A DNA stretch of 64,000 nt from Melieria omissa (taxonomy: Eukaryota > Arthropoda > Insecta > Diptera > Ulidiidae), in contig OZ020269.1 in NCBI GenBank assembly GCA_963971225.1, positions 28,437,783 to 28,501,782 of the forward strand, written 5' to 3'. Below are positions 52,641-64,000 of this stretch, piece after piece. The notes under the pieces were generated by a model, which had not been told where the DNA came from, did not search any database, and was given only the letters and a program-made list of their open reading frames with translations. The first letter of the stretch is position 1. Each line of letters begins with the position of its first letter. The translations under genes were made by a program, and so were the position numbers.

Positions 52641-53596
52641 GGTGGTCTGCCACCTGCTTTTCTCAACCAGTAATCAGACCCGCATACCGGTTGGTGGGGG
52701 GGGGAGAAGGACTAGAGCGGAAACTAGACTAGACCTCCGCGTGGTAGCCGCCGGTAACAGCCACTTAGGGTCCTGTCTGTGTCTGATAGTGGCTGACTAG
52801 CTAGTCGATTAGCCATTAATTTCCTGTATCCCGCTACTTTTTTTATAGTTATTACCCTTTTCCCCTTTCCGATTAGACGGCTAGACGTACTGTTTCTGGA
52901 AAATTTAGCGTCAAAACTGGCAAATTTGGGCCAAAGCCAGAACGGACAGCGACAAGGGACCAACGGAAGAAAAGTCGGGCGATAGTGGGGTCTGCAGGCG
53001 CTTTGACTCCCAAGGACACGATAACACAACCCTCGACCGGTACTGGTCTGAATTTCGGACAGACTTTCAGACGCTAGGTAAACTTGTAGAGGCCAGGAGA
53101 GAGACGGGGTTGAGTGGCACAGTTGCAAAGTGGTATCTGCGCTATCTCAATGACGGCTTAAGGCCGGAGCAGCCCAAACGAAAGATCTTGGACCACACGA
53201 AACGCTCTTCACTTGATTCCAAGAAGAGGGGCGCAACCGAGATCAGTCCTCAGGAGGGCAATATAGCCAAAAAGTCCAAAACTGAGGACGTGGACGTTTC
53301 CGACGCAGAGAAGGGGATTCAGAAGGCCAGGTAGCACGTATGCCAGTGCTGCCAAGGGCGTAAGGTTGGAGATACTCCCGGCATCGTTTCCTGTTGGCAT
53401 ACTCTAGAGAGGAACAGGGACAAATCGAAGACGCACTCATAGCGGAGATAGCAAGGGCTGGAGGTCTATACTTCAGTTCGATGGCATCCACTTTCGACCA
53501 CGCCTCATACTGGTAGACTGTGCGACACTGTGGACACTGCAGAATGGCTGAAAAGCCTAGTTCCCATTCTAGGCTGGAAGGGGAAGGCGTTGACTA
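52641..53596 (+). pseudogene. LINE 5' region with ORF1 remnant
   Basis: From about 52960 the plus strand encodes, with breaks, TGLSGTVAKWYLRYLNDGL, KKSKTEDVDVSDAEK, then after a stop KGVRLEILPASFPVG, ILSREEQGQIEDALI, a region with HFRPRLILVDC (in a shifted frame) and PILGWKGKALTTCDG. This order (ILP..FP, LS.EQ...ED.L, FRP..LIV.C, W L..LVP.LG.WKG) is that of insect non-LTR ORF1/gag-like proteins (DUF4780 type, recalled, not searched). It stops at about 53596, where a SINE begins. It may be the ORF1 of the family whose ORF2 lies at 44504. Confidence 0.65.
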
Positions 53597-53599
53597 CGT

Positions 53600-53790
53600 G
53601 CGACGGGTTTCACACTTGAAGGTTTGCCATTGCCTACCAAGAGCGCACTTGTGCGATTCAGGTAATACTCATCTGCTTCATGTGGATAGCGATAGAAGTA
53701 GGCGGGTTTTTCACCAGACCGAGCTAGGATTCGAACCTAGGACCTCGGTATGAGAGTCCAGCGCGCTACCCGCTGAACTATCGAGGCCTG
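53600..53790 (-). mobile_element. tRNA-derived SINE, partial copy C
   Basis: Reverse-strand tRNA-like head (CCTCGATAGTTCAGCGGGTAGC read on the minus strand, with GGTTCGAATCCTAGC as a good B box) plus the adjoining body block GGATAGCGATAGAAGTAGGCGG. The 3' body and tail are absent. The B box here is closer to the tRNA consensus than in copy B. Confidence 0.82.
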
Positions 53791-54930
53791 CCGCTGGATG
53801 TGAATGTGGTACACTGCGGGGCGGCTATGAGATCCGCTAACCAAATGCGAATATTTTCTGCTGGGTAATGTGCACTGTGGTGTGTTGGTGTGTGTGCGTT
53901 TATTTGTTTTTGTTTACCTATTGCCAATCCGTGGAACTGCAATCTTCGAACAAGCGCTGTTTCGCTGCGCTTGCCTCCAGCCGTCGCTGCCGCGGCCATT
54001 GTCAGGTCTGCTGTTGTGTTCTAACGAAACGCTTTAACTGTCCAGCCGTGTGCGATAAGTAAAAATCACAATACACACAAGAAAAAACAAAAACAATAGT
54101 TGTGGAAAATACATTCGCATTGGAAACGTACGGTGCGCGGTTGCTGATGGTAAGTGTGAGCTATCAATGCTGAGAGGGCGGGGAGGGGGATGAAGATGGG
54201 GGCAAGCAGCAACACAGCGCACAGTTGACACTTTTGCACTCGGACTATGAATGTTAAATGAAAACGTTATTGTGCTACGCTGCAGCAATGAACGATAAAA
54301 CCAAAAAACAAATAGTATGTATAAAGGTTTACAAAAAACAATAATAACAACAACAATTACAAACTAGACACAATAATACAAATAATAACCGACTACGACA
54401 TGCCGCTTGCAACCCCAATCGACAGCAGAACGAACTGGCGACCCCCTCACCCCTCATTCCTACCCACACGAACATGTGTGTTCGAATTCAATGATGTTGA
54501 TTTAATAGAATAAAATTGTATACAATTTTTCACACTGTGCATATCAAATTTGTTATCACTTCCTTTTTGCTCGCACCGCATCGTCTCGTCGCCCGCGCGC
54601 GCCGATTCCTTCGGCCGGACTGGCTCGAGTGCGCTCTTTCTGCCGCAGTGCCCGGCCGGTGGTGGCCTCCTTTTCGCGCTCCTGTCCGGTTCATGTGTTT
54701 TTCTACGCTGCCAGCCAGTTGGTGTTGGTGTTGCTGGTACAGTTGTGGCTGTTGTTGTTGTTGTAATCGTTGACAATAACATGCGCAACAAAGGAATTTG
54801 TGTATTTTGATGTGATACGAGATACCGATACCGATGATGGCGATAGCCATAGCTATGGCCATGTTCCCTTCGCTGTTCCGCCCAGTGTGTGTGTGTGTGT
54901 GTATGTGTGTGAATGTTGCCGTGTGACATA
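53791..54930. other. GC-rich island with GT tract, no recognised gene
   Basis: Includes a TGTTGTTGTTGTTG tract at 54749-54763 and (GT)n at 54885-54910. Frames on both strands lack domains. Confidence 0.35.
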
Positions 54931-55267
54931 ATACGAACATATGGTAGACATTTTCGAAAGAGTTTTAATTACTCGAGTTATTTAACATGACATTTGATTT
55001 ATTACACAATACAACAAAAGAAATTAATACGTCGGCGTTGCCAGCGTGACAAAAAAACTAATTTATATACATAATATATATACATATATACTATTATCTA
55101 TTTAATTTTTGGAAACATACACCCGACACGTGCGCTTTTTGTTAAAAAGGCAAAACGCATATTAAGTTTTTATCGGCCAATGAAATAATTTGGTATGAAA
55201 AGGACGTTTCGAGTAAGAAAAATAACACCCACACAGCTCGTAGCCTGTCATTTTCAAAAGTTGTTGA
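54931..55267. other. AT-rich DNA
   Basis: TATATACATA runs at 55060-55095; nothing else. Confidence 0.35.
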
Positions 55268-55444
55268 CACAGTGGCGGATTCAGGGGTAGTTTTGGAGGT
55301 AGAGACCGCCCCCTCCCCCGAAATATGTATTAAGGTCGACTTTAAAACTATATAAAAATGAAATGGAATATACATAACCATTTATGAATATTAAAGAATT
55401 ACTTTTTAAAACCCCCTAACAAATTTTTCCAAATCCTTCCCTGG
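55268..55444. repeat. Dispersed repeat (CAGTGGCGGATTC-start), copy 2
   Basis: Starts CAGTGGCGGATTCAGGGG, a hAT-type terminus, and matches 9672-9795 over its right two thirds. It ends exactly where the TTAA MITE begins. Confidence 0.6.
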
Positions 55445-56184
55445 TTAAGGGGGGAGTACACTTTGATTTTTCAAAAAAATGTATTTTTTTTTTTTTGGCT
55501 TAAAATGTTCCTTGGGATGTATACTTTAATTTAGAAAAGACTCCAAGTCCGCCAGAATATTCCTTACCGCTTTACGAAGCGATTTCCTAAAACATGTACC
55601 GGCGCGCTGAGAGAGCATTTTATCTTTAAACGCGTTTATCTCGAAACGGGGCTTTTCAAACTGGCGTGGGAAATAACTCTAACCAGTTATTATTAAATTT
55701 GGATATCGCCTAGGTTTTCTTGTTTAGAATTAAATTCTGCTTAGAAATACGTATCCACATTTTCGATTTTGTCAAAAATGGATTTTTAATCCACGATTTT
55801 GTAAGCATTTTTAGGGTTAAAAAATGGACTTTTTCTCCTAAGGCCACAACTTTTGAAAACAATTAATTTAAAAAAAATCGGAATACGTATTTCTAACCCG
55901 AATTTCATTACTTATCAGGATTTTGTTCGATTTATGTTCCAGGATCACATGGGAAGGAGTATTTTCTCACGCCGTTTTCCGACTTCCGCGCGAGGACGCC
56001 CGCGCGACCTGGTGCACCGGCCACGGGGGGACGCCAATCGAGTTCAAAAAAATACAAATTGTAGTTCGAAGGATGAGTAATAAATGGGTTATAACATATT
56101 TGCCCTCCCTGAGTGTTTTATTGCTTAAAAAAATTAACGAAAATGCCTTACTTTTTGGACGTTCAAAGTGTACTCCCCCCTTAA
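55445..56184. mobile_element. TTAA-flanked MITE, 740 bp, perfect 22-bp ends
   Basis: Left TTAAGGGGGGAGTACACTTT(GA); right is the exact reverse complement. A GC-rich segment lies at about 55965-56040 inside an otherwise AT-rich body. No transposase. Terminal TTAAGGGGG is shared with 6485 and 18444. Confidence 0.82.
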
Positions 56185-56287
56185 AGCCACTAAGTACAAC
56201 GCGAGCTACAAATATCACTTACAAGAAGCTCGTTAGCTCAGAGCACTGCTCAGCCGAAGTCTAGTTTTAGGTTGGCCTAGCCCTCAT

Positions 56288-56310
56288 CAGTGTTGCCAGA
56301 AAACTTTGAA
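56288..56310. repeat. Lone CAGTGTTGCCAGA element end
   Basis: CAGTGTTGCCAGAAAAC matches the terminus of the element at 57708. No inverted partner was found within about 1.4 kb other than the ends of that element. Confidence 0.5.
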
Positions 56311-56519
56311 AGTTATAGTTCTAACTTTCGACTTAGACTTCGACCTCAGATCAGTCAACATCAGATACTTGCTTGATTTTCCACAAGCAAACTGGCTTTT
56401 GTAGGCACTCCGACTTGCAGTAAAGCAGATCACTTTCTCCTATTGGGCTCTTTTTGCAGCCTAAGTGTGTCTTACGGCAAGTCCCGTGCCCACGCAGCCA
56501 TTTTAACGTATTCTAATCT

Positions 56520-57380
56520 AATCTTCATTGCAAGCAATACACATATTGCAACGCTTTCTCCAATCTTGGAAATAGTATTCATAAGCTGATTTTGGGATAA
56601 TCTTCATATACTTTTGCGAACTCTCCTTTATCGTCCTAATTGTCTCAAAATGCTTTCTGCGCAGTGGTAACTTGAGTCGTGGCAATAGGAAAAATGTTGA
56701 TATGTATGAGGCGGTGCGTTGTCGTGGTGAAAAAAAATCACGAGTAGTTGTCGTGAACAAAATACCGACAAACGACGTTCAAAAAAAATTTGAGCACCAG
56801 AGGAGAGATGTGCCAACCCAGAAAGAGAGACAGAAGAGTTTGATAATATCTCAAGCGCGGTTCATTTGAATGAGAATTACATTGTTTATTACACAGTGGG
56901 AAACTAAAAAAAGGAACAAAGTCTGACATACCGCATTCAATAGAGGACCTCAGCACATGAAAAAGTGCCAAGAAATTCCAGTATGTTTTTTGAAGAAGTG
57001 CGGATCGAAGACCATCCTTGACTGCCTGTCGCTTATATGAAGCCTACAGTGTCTTCTGTCTATGATATGGCAGTTCATTCGCTAAAATAGGGAGGTAACG
57101 CTGACGTCCTAATCTTGAGAATAAACCTATTAATAACGAAACATTAATTATGCCTTGGATCAATAATAACGGCTCGATGATTCCGCTAGCACAAGGTTTG
57201 GTTTTTGGTGCTGGTTTTTGTATAGATCGAAGAACCTGGCTTCAAGGGTCCGGAGACGTGGTGCTAGTGTATCTCGTATCGATTAGTGTTGCCCCAAAGC
57301 CAGCAATTCGACTTCTTCATACTTATATCTATTCATAAAAAATTGGGTTTCGTCGCTAAGATAATGAAAATCACACTTTG
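56520..57380 (-). pseudogene. Decayed mariner/Tc1-like transposase
   Basis: On the minus strand 56640-56760 reads FHHDNAPPHTYQHF (second catalytic Asp region) and 56520-56640 reads HFETIRTIKESSQKYMKIIPKSAYEYYFQDWRKRCNMCIACNEDY-like sequence, the standard C-terminus. Further upstream (57290-57360) FLWIDISMKKSNCWLWGN resembles the FWLNGYVNKQN..W region of such transposases. It has many stops, and the order suggests more than one relic may be merged here. Confidence 0.6.
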
Positions 57381-58117
57381 TACAAAACATTTCTCAAACA
57401 GAGCAGTGACTTTGATGATAAAATTTATTACAAAGTGACCAAAGTAACAACAGCTGCTTTTAATTTTTAGCCAACAAAATAGCTAAATTCTGTTCAGCTA
57501 CCTCAAGTCTGCGCCTTATTTACTTATGGGTGCGTTTTTCTTTGGGCTAGATGGGGTTCCCAAGTATTGACATCAAGTTGCTGCTGAACTTCGCTGGGAA
57601 AACATTATCTCCGATCACTTTTACGTTGACCCACATTACTATGGAGCTCTAACTGGTACTGCTGGGGATTCAACGGGGTCTTTGCGCGGCTGACTTGATC
57701 AGTCGGCCAGTGTTGCCAGATCAGGAGATTTCCTCCTAGATGTAGGAGATTCTTGACCTTTTAGGAGGAAGAATTGTTTAGAAGAAAGTTTGGGAGATTT
57801 ATATTTTATATTAACGGATTTTTCGGATGCTTAGTAGATTTTTGGGAGATTTTTGGACAACGAAGTATGATGTATTGGGAACACTGGCAAGAAAACATAT
57901 TTTGGCAAATATTTTAATAGTGAAAGTATCCTATTGTGTTAAACATGTTTAAGCTTACAAAATGTTGGCTCGTTCTATCTGGTTCTCACTTGTTGCTGTT
58001 ACAATGAAATCAAGTCAAAAATTAAACTTTTTCTTTGTTTATATATTTTATTTGTTATATGTTATGTTTTTAAGCTGAAGTTGAATAAAACAGGCTGCAA
58101 TAAAAAAATTGTATGTA

Positions 58118-58863
58118 CCAGGTATGCGCCTATGAAACCGGTAATTATTTTTGAAAAAACACGTTTATTGTGAGGAAATGATTAAAATTTTATTCTTCAA
58201 AGTAATGGCCATCGCTAGCTACACATTTTTCCCATCTCTCAGGCAATTTATGGATGCCTCGCCAAAAAAATGTTTCGTCTTTTGCCTGAAACCAATCATA
58301 GATCCATTTTTTGGCTTCTGCGTGAGAATTGAAGCGCCGTTCCGTTAATGCGTGGCCCATCGATGCGAACATGTGATAATCCAAAGGCGCCAAGTCTGGT
58401 GAGTAAGCCGCATGAGCAAGAACTTCCCAGTTGTACGATGCAACCAATTCTTTGGTGGCTCTAGTGCGGTGTGGTGGTGCGTTGTCATCGAGGAAAATCA
58501 CTTTGTGTTGCCTGGCTTCATATTCTGGGCGTTTTTGGCGTATAGCACGGTTCAAATCGGCCAATTGTTGTTGGTAACGTTCACCGTTAACCGTTTCACC
58601 AGGTTTTAGAAGGTTTTTTTCTTCAAATGGTAACACAAAATTAACTGTGTCCACAAATCGTAATTTCTAGGCACGTAATCCGAAATTTTCCGGAGCGTCA
58701 AACAATGCGTTGTTGGATGAAACTTGACAAATTGTGAACTGAATATTGTTGACATATGACAGAAGAAGTAAACATGACATTTGGTACGGTTCCGAAGTTT
58801 ATAAATATTCGGCTATTTACCGCTAGATGTCGTTACCGGTTTCATAGGCGCATGGCGACCTGG
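58118..58863 (-). mobile_element. Internally deleted mariner, 746 bp
   Basis: Left end CCAGGTATGCGCCTATGAAA, TA on both sides (58116-58117, 58864-58865). The right end is the inverse but carries a small insertion (CGCATGGCGACCTGG in place of CGCATACCTGG). It is the same family as 19901-21187, with about 500 bp of the transposase removed. Confidence 0.92.
58190..58654 (-). pseudogene. mariner transposase, N-terminal and central part deleted
   Basis: On the minus strand a few residues of the N-terminus (VNFVLPFEEK, near the initial HTH) are joined to KPGETVNGERYQQQL and then an uninterrupted C-terminal half with FLDDNAPPHRT and YSPDLAPLDYHMF (the Ser before the third Asp is changed to Leu), ending LPERWEKCVASDGHYFEE. 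The first catalytic Asp is lost. A few substitutions separate it from the 19976-21108 copy. Confidence 0.9.
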
Positions 58864-59005
58864 TATATATTTTTTTTTATGAGAAGATTAATTCCTTTAA
58901 AAAATATTAAAAAAAATTGTAGGAGATTTTTTTAACTTTTGGTAGAAAATTTCAATATTTTTTTAGGATGTAGGAAAAAGGCATTTCAGGCATCTGGCAA
59001 CACTG

Positions 59006-60500
59006 CAGTCAGCTTACCTAACCTAACCTAACTTAACTTAAATAGCAATTTGATAAACACAAATTTTGAGTAAATTTCAACTCAACTCTGTATTGATTCT
59101 ATAAAATTTCTAACTTAACTTCTCACAGCGTTTGCGTAGTCTTATTTCACATAACTTTAACACAACAACAACAAATACTTTAAAAAGCCCAAATGCCAGC
59201 ACTAAACAATATTTTCGATCAATCCGAGCAGCATATTTTAATCCGCCCTAAATCGGATTACAAATCACACCACCAACGCAAAATAACAAATAACTCAACA
59301 CCGGCCATCGACTGAGCGATTTGCAAATATTTTCAATTAAGAAACTTTGAGAGCATTCGACATTATTCGTTGACGTTGCTTTGTTTTTCGGCTGTTATCG
59401 AAGATGATTTCAGGGATTTAACTCGCCGTTGCATAGCGCAGCGTATAAATTGGCCGCTGCTGTCGACGAATGCATTTGCAACATGCAACATGCGCAGCTT
59501 ATGTGACCGGCCCACAATGCCACAGCATTCGCATGCAGCGCCGCCGCTTTTAAAGGCTCAGCGGCAGCGCTCGAGACGGTGCCACCTTTTTGCACTTCGC
59601 TCCGCTAGTTCCTAGCTGCATATTGTATGAAGTTGTGTGCATAGATAAAAAATGCATGAGCCGGACGGACGCAAGCAGCAATAAGTGGTGCGCTGCCGGT
59701 GTGCATCGGTGTGTTGTTGTGTGCGATTTAATGCAGCTCGGTGGCGCATTCTGCCGCGCTGCAACCATAATAATCCTAGTGTAATGTACTTTTATTTTTT
59801 ATTTCAATTTTTTCGCAGCATACTGCCGCGAGTAGAATTGCGGCAACAGATGGGCGGGTGGTGTTGCACAGTGTTCTGTATCCATAAAAAAAATATACAA
59901 AAATCGACAGACTGTACTTGTTCATTTTTAAGAAGTTTGTGGCAAAGGAATGCATGGTCGGTGGGGGAAAAAGCAAAATATTTGTACCAAAGTTCAACAG
60001 AAGAATTGATTTAGCTTATAGGAGTTGATTCGTCTGATCGCATTTTGATTCATTATTCTCGACTCTTTATTAATCTTATTCAAGGTGAAAGCTTAAACTT
60101 GGTCCTAATAATTCTTTTCACATTTTTTCTACTAACTGAGCACTGTGCGTCGGCTGACACGACTGCGAGCGTCAACGTTCGCATTGGAAATTCGCAGACA
60201 GCACACAGCACGAATGCATTGTGTGAAAATAATCTTCTGTTTGGCATTATTGAGTTTGTATCGATATGCAGGCACTCGAATTGCAACCAAATGCGACAAT
60301 ACATATGAGAAATATTGGCACTATTACATATATGTACTGTATGTATGTATGTATGTATAGACAACTACAAGCGCCCACTCTGCTCTCTATTCGAGCAGCA
60401 ATAATACTGCAGTGTGCAACATACAAGTGTGTATGTATGTGAGTGCAAGTTTGTTATTGTAGTTGTAGCCAACACCAAAAGAAAACAAATAAAAATTTTA
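59006..60500. other. Mixed intergenic and GC-rich island
   Basis: A short CCTAACCTAACCTAAC run is at 59017-59033, a GC-rich patch at 59450-59760 and (TATG)n at 60340-60358. No gene recognised. Confidence 0.35.
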
Positions 60501-60849
60501 ATTTTGGTTTTTGCGCTCTGAGAAAAATTAACTGCTGTAAAAATTTACTGTAAAAATTTACACCCATAACAAGAACGATTATCAATTTTGTATGTAGGAA
60601 ACAAGAAAATATAGATTGATATTATTGCTCAGTTCAAGTGGATTGAATATGGACCCAGTAAGAGGTATGGATCGTCCATGCACCAGTGAAAGTAAAAGAA
60701 ATTCGGAAAAACCTTACTAACGCCTAATGTGACAAACTTAAGAACGACTAAATTTTGAACAGGAAAGTACTCCGATTTCGTTTTTATTATTACTATTTAT
60801 TTATGTATTATAATTTAAATTACAATAAATTATCAGCACTAGCTACCAG
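60501..60849. other. AT-rich DNA
   Basis: Nothing recognised. Confidence 0.35.
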
Positions 60850-62930
60850 GGATCAGATTTCAATTGAAGAAGTTTTTCCTGAAAAACTACTCAAACTTTA
60901 ACAGAAAACTATTTAATCCTCTTTTCAAGTACTATTTAATCTTTAACTGACGAACTACTCAGCCTTCAATTAAAAACTATTCAATCTTTAATTAAAGGCT
61001 TCTGAAGTTTTTAATTGAATATAACGCAATCTCTAGCTCAACACTCACTCAATTTTTCATTAAAGAACTATATATTCTTTAATAAAAAATAATAATAATA
61101 CAAAAAATACAATTCTTAAATTTCAACCAAAGACTACTTAATTTTGTAACTACTCAAATTTTAACGGGGAAAAACACAGTTTATAACTAAACAACTGCTC
61201 AATCTTTAACTAAAAAATTACTTAATTTTTAACTGAAAAACTACTAATTTTTAACTGAAACACTACTTAATCTTTAACTAAAAAACTACTCAATTTGTAA
61301 TTAAAGAACTACTCGTTGTTTAACTCAAAATTTACTCCATCTTTACAGCCATTTCAGACAACTAAAAATTACCCAATTTATGACTAAAGAAGTGTTTAAT
61401 CTTTAACTGAATTTCTTACTCAGTAACTATTCTATTTATAACTAAAGAATACCGACCTATAACTCCAGAATTACTCAATCTTTACAGCCATTTCAGACAA
61501 CTAAAAAAATTACTCAATTTATGACTAAAAAACTGCTTGATCTTTAACTCAATTTCTAGCTAGGAAACTATTCAATTTATAACTAAAAAATAACGCTCTT
61601 AAACTCAAGGTTTACTCAATCTTTACAGCCTTTTCAGACAACTGAAAAGATATTCAATTTATGACTAAAGGAGCGCTTAATCTGTAGCTCAATTTCTAAC
61701 TTGGAAACTATTCAATTTATAAATACAGAATAACGCTCTACAACTCCAGAATCAGACAACTGAAAAATTGCTAAATTTATGACTAAAGAACTTTTTAATC
61801 TTTAACTGAAAAACTACACAATCTTCAACCCAGAAACAATTCAATTCATAACTAAAGAACTGTTTAACCGAATGAACTGAACTGATTTGCAAAATTACTC
61901 AATAACTAAAAATTACTCAATTTATAATTAATGAACTACTCATTCCTTAAAAATTACTCAATCTTTAACTTAAATACTACTAAGCATTTAATTTAAAACT
62001 TTTTCAACTGAAAAACGCCAAAGCTTCAGGTTGCCAAAAAGAAAACTCGTCACGCCAGAAATCGTCAATAAATCCAAAGAATGATATTGGACGATAGAAA
62101 AATCAAAGTGCATGAGGTGACCGAGGCTTTAGGCAACCGTGTGACCACTTCAAAGGAGTGTAAATACGAACGAAAGTTCGCACCGTTTCGTGACACTGGA
62201 CAAAAAATTAATCCATCAAAACACATCAGAGACCAAGGAACACAAACAATGGACTTTTCAAAGTGAACATGCACCAAAGTGAGCCAAGGTGGGTCTGTGG
62301 GCCAATCAGGTAATAGCCACTGCTGTTTTGAAAAAAATTGATATTGATTACGATTGAAATTGTTAGAACGAACAACGGCCAATATTATTCTGAGATTTTG
62401 AACTGATTCGACATTGATTTGAAACAACATCGAGAGTATTTGATGAGGGAAAAGATATGCTTTCATTTAACTATAAACCTTTTCTTTTTTATATTCTCCA
62501 GATTCAGCTCTATTCCTGTTTCTCAACTTGAAGAATTGGCTCGACAGTAAGAAATTTGGGTTGAATAAAGAGGTCATCAGTTAAGCCTCGTTTGAGGACC
62601 TTGAAAACCCCCATTATTTGGAAGGGATACAAAAATTGGAAAAAAGCTGGACTGAATGAATCAAGCGCAAATATCGTTTACTCAAAAATTCCCTGTTTCC
62701 TCAAGCTACTCTCCAACAAACTGAAGATTTTTCAATTTATAATAGAAAATATCAATTTCTAGCTGAGGATATGCTTAGTTATTAAATAAAGAACTACTAA
62801 AATTTATCTAAAAAACTACAAATACTTTAATTCAAAACTAATCAATCTTTAACTAAAAAACTATTCACATTTTAATAGAAGAACAACACAATCTTCAACC
62901 GAAAACTACATAATTCTTAACTCAAACTGT
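60850..62930. repeat. Degenerate minisatellite, ACTACTCAATCTTTAACT-type, with ~140-bp higher-order unit
   Basis: Words of the form 'aactaaaaaactactcaatctttaact' recur dozens of times at 60890-62000 and again at 62720-62930. A larger unit containing CTTTACAGCC.TTTCAGACAACT starts at 61341, 61480 and 61621 (139 and 141 bp). A mariner relic (62078-62690) interrupts the array. Confidence 0.75.
62078..62690 (+). pseudogene. Decayed mariner-like transposase
   Basis: In broken frames: LDDRKIKVHEVTEALG (second helix-turn-helix region), QWTF-like GTQTMDFSK, then PDSALFLFLNLKNWL and KKFGLNKEV, YLEGIQKLEKSW, the order of a mariner C-terminal half (SPDLAP.D.FLFP.LK.WL...). Much of the catalytic region is lost. 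It lies inside the tandem array at 60850-62930. Confidence 0.65.
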
Positions 62931-62999
62931 ATCCAAGGAACTTTACACAATTAATTAAGTAATTGTGTTGATGTGAAACTGACATGGAAACTTAAGATT

Positions 63000-64000
63000 C
63001 CCAACGGGTCATATTTCAAGTCAATATTCTCCACAGAATTGTAAGAACCCCTAAAAAGCCAGACTGGATTTTCCTTTAGCAATTAAGAACAATTTTGCCG
63101 CAAACTCCATTCAACAATTGGCTCACTGTCGATACTTTATTGATTGAGTGGGAGAATTGTAATGTCTCCGTTTGATGTGGGCAGGACGGCGCTTAAATCG
63201 CATCGTCTCTAACTAATGACAGAGCGCTCCGACCATCGCCGCACTAAGACTATACAACTACTACAAAAGAGCACCATCGGCCAATTGTTTAAAACACAAA
63301 ATAATAAGCAATCATAATAAGCATTATAAATCCTTATAAAATCAATAGGAGCCGCCTAGCTTCGGCACTGACTCTGATTACTTTCGCTACAATCGCTTGA
63401 ACGCAAATTTCTGCAACGCACACAAATCGCCAGCAAACCAAAACCGCCCAAAAATCTGATTAAGACTCTGCGCCACAGTGATGTGAACTCTTATCGCAGC
63501 CGCCGATGCGGTTGGCAGGCAGCGCTGCGCGCCACCCAGCCGAAATATCAATGTCAACTTCAACTCGAAGCGCACAGCAGAGAACTCCGAAAATTCAAGC
63601 GGACAGCCGTCGCGCTTACGGGAGCTGACAAGCCACCCGCCCCGCCACCCCACCCACTGCCGGCAACTGTGTCGTCGCACAACAAACCACCAAGCAGTGG
63701 CGCGGCAGTGCTGCCAGGAAACTAGCTGCCGTGCCGTGCCGTGCCGCAGCAAAAACAGCCGCATTATGACAGATAATTGAGTTCTTATATTGTGCGAGTA
63801 TTTATTCAGCGCGCGAGACCTTATGAAAATATTTTCCATTCATTTGTCACCATTGGCAGTTGAAAGGCAGCGCAAAGTAATCGCTACAACAATAAAATAT
63901 TGTCGAATTAGGGCGCAAATATGGCGCAAAGGACTGTTACATCATCGTCAATTTGATGCGTCAAAGTTGGAGACGTAGTGGCCGTGCGGCATGTGTCGAC
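63000..64000. other. GC-richer island at the window end
   Basis: GC-rich with CCGTGCCGTGCCGTGCCGC at 63729-63747. Frames at 63387-63839 (minus) and 63483-63725 (plus) overlap and lack domains. It may be UTR or regulatory sequence of a gene beyond the window. Confidence 0.35.

Larger units (their letters stand above)
57708..59005. mobile_element. hAT-like element with CAGTGTTGCCAGAT ends, carrying a nested mariner
   Basis: Left CAGTGTTGCCAGATCAGG; right CATCTGGCAACACTG. The flanks CAGTCGGC (57700-57707) and CAGTCAGC (59006-59013) match at seven of eight positions. Without the mariner at 58118-58863 the element is about 550 bp. Repeated 'aggagatt/aggaga' words near both ends may be subterminal repeats. 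Confidence 0.82.

Noticed and set aside
54447..54929. 160-codon minus-strand frame with a His/Thr start
   Set aside because: It starts in a (GT)n microsatellite, overlaps frames on the other strand and has no recognisable domain.
59017..59033. CCTAACCTAACCTAAC, looks like the insect telomere repeat TTAGG
   Set aside because: Only about three units; flies lack TTAGG telomeres; similar AACC/ACCT runs are the tails of LINEs and SINEs in this window.
62081..62266. 61-codon frame as a small gene
   Set aside because: Its start matches the helix-turn-helix region of a mariner transposase and later pieces continue in order, so it is a transposon relic.

Overview
This is a eukaryotic, insect-type window, most likely from a higher dipteran and plausibly a tephritid-like fruit fly. 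The reasons are short introns with GTAAGT/TTTCAG splice sites, an arthropod core promoter (TATA box 31 bp upstream of a TCAGTT initiator), abundant CAA/CAG and CA/GT runs, and a transposon load dominated by mariner, hAT, TTAA-type MITEs, RT+RNase H LINEs and a Ty3/gypsy element. The species call is inference. I see no bacterial or phage genes, CRISPR arrays or rRNA.

The only convincing host gene is a secreted coiled-coil gene with an unusual structure (14875-17969). A signal-peptide exon carrying a DxDxDG calcium-loop-like motif is followed by a linker exon. Then come 14 tandem copies of a mini-exon, 13 of 63 nt and one of 54 nt, each with its own intron of 119 or 123 nt. All these introns are phase 2, so each exon adds 21 (or 18) residues, a multiple of three heptads (21) in the standard unit. 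A 28-residue coil exon and a short terminal exon complete a 1266-nt frame (421 aa). The locus is segmentally duplicated: copy 1 starts near 12748 and copy 2 spans about 24457-28697. Copy 2 has the same promoter, signal exon and linker exon but only 9 mini-exons, and its right edge is broken at a splice donor. About 8 kb further on is an orphan C-terminal fibrinogen-related domain (36627-37163), on the same strand and with a polyA signal. It may be the original 3' part of the copy 2 gene, now separated by LTR insertions, and its 5' edge carries a foldback hairpin.

The right flank of copy 2 carries an older LTR in inverted orientation. A structurally intact gypsy element (29241-35237) with apparently identical 429-bp LTRs, an ATAT target duplication and gag (SAP + coiled coil + zinc knuckle) and pol frames has inserted near its end. 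Other mobile DNA includes three mariners with ends (9832-10533, 19901-21187, 58118-58863), several mariner/Tc1 relics, and a hAT derivative that keeps the hATC domain (3915-4877). Further hAT-like MITEs carry 8-bp duplications; one of them (57708-59005) contains a mariner. There are also a 5'-truncated LINE with a 14-bp duplication (44504-46872), other LINE pieces, a tRNA-derived SINE family (three copies, one inserted into a mariner), TTAA-flanked MITEs, and a 1.17-kb foldback element (43051-44217).

Between these lie degenerate tandem arrays (5759-6430, 10915-11425, 42660-44430, 60850-62930) and GC-richer single-copy islands (about 1-1440, 3200-3860, 8160-9480, 22740-23900, 39640-40700, 48780-50200, 53800-54930, 59380-60500, 63150-64000). 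The islands look like intronic, regulatory or UTR sequence of unseen neighbouring genes; I could not recognise a protein in them.
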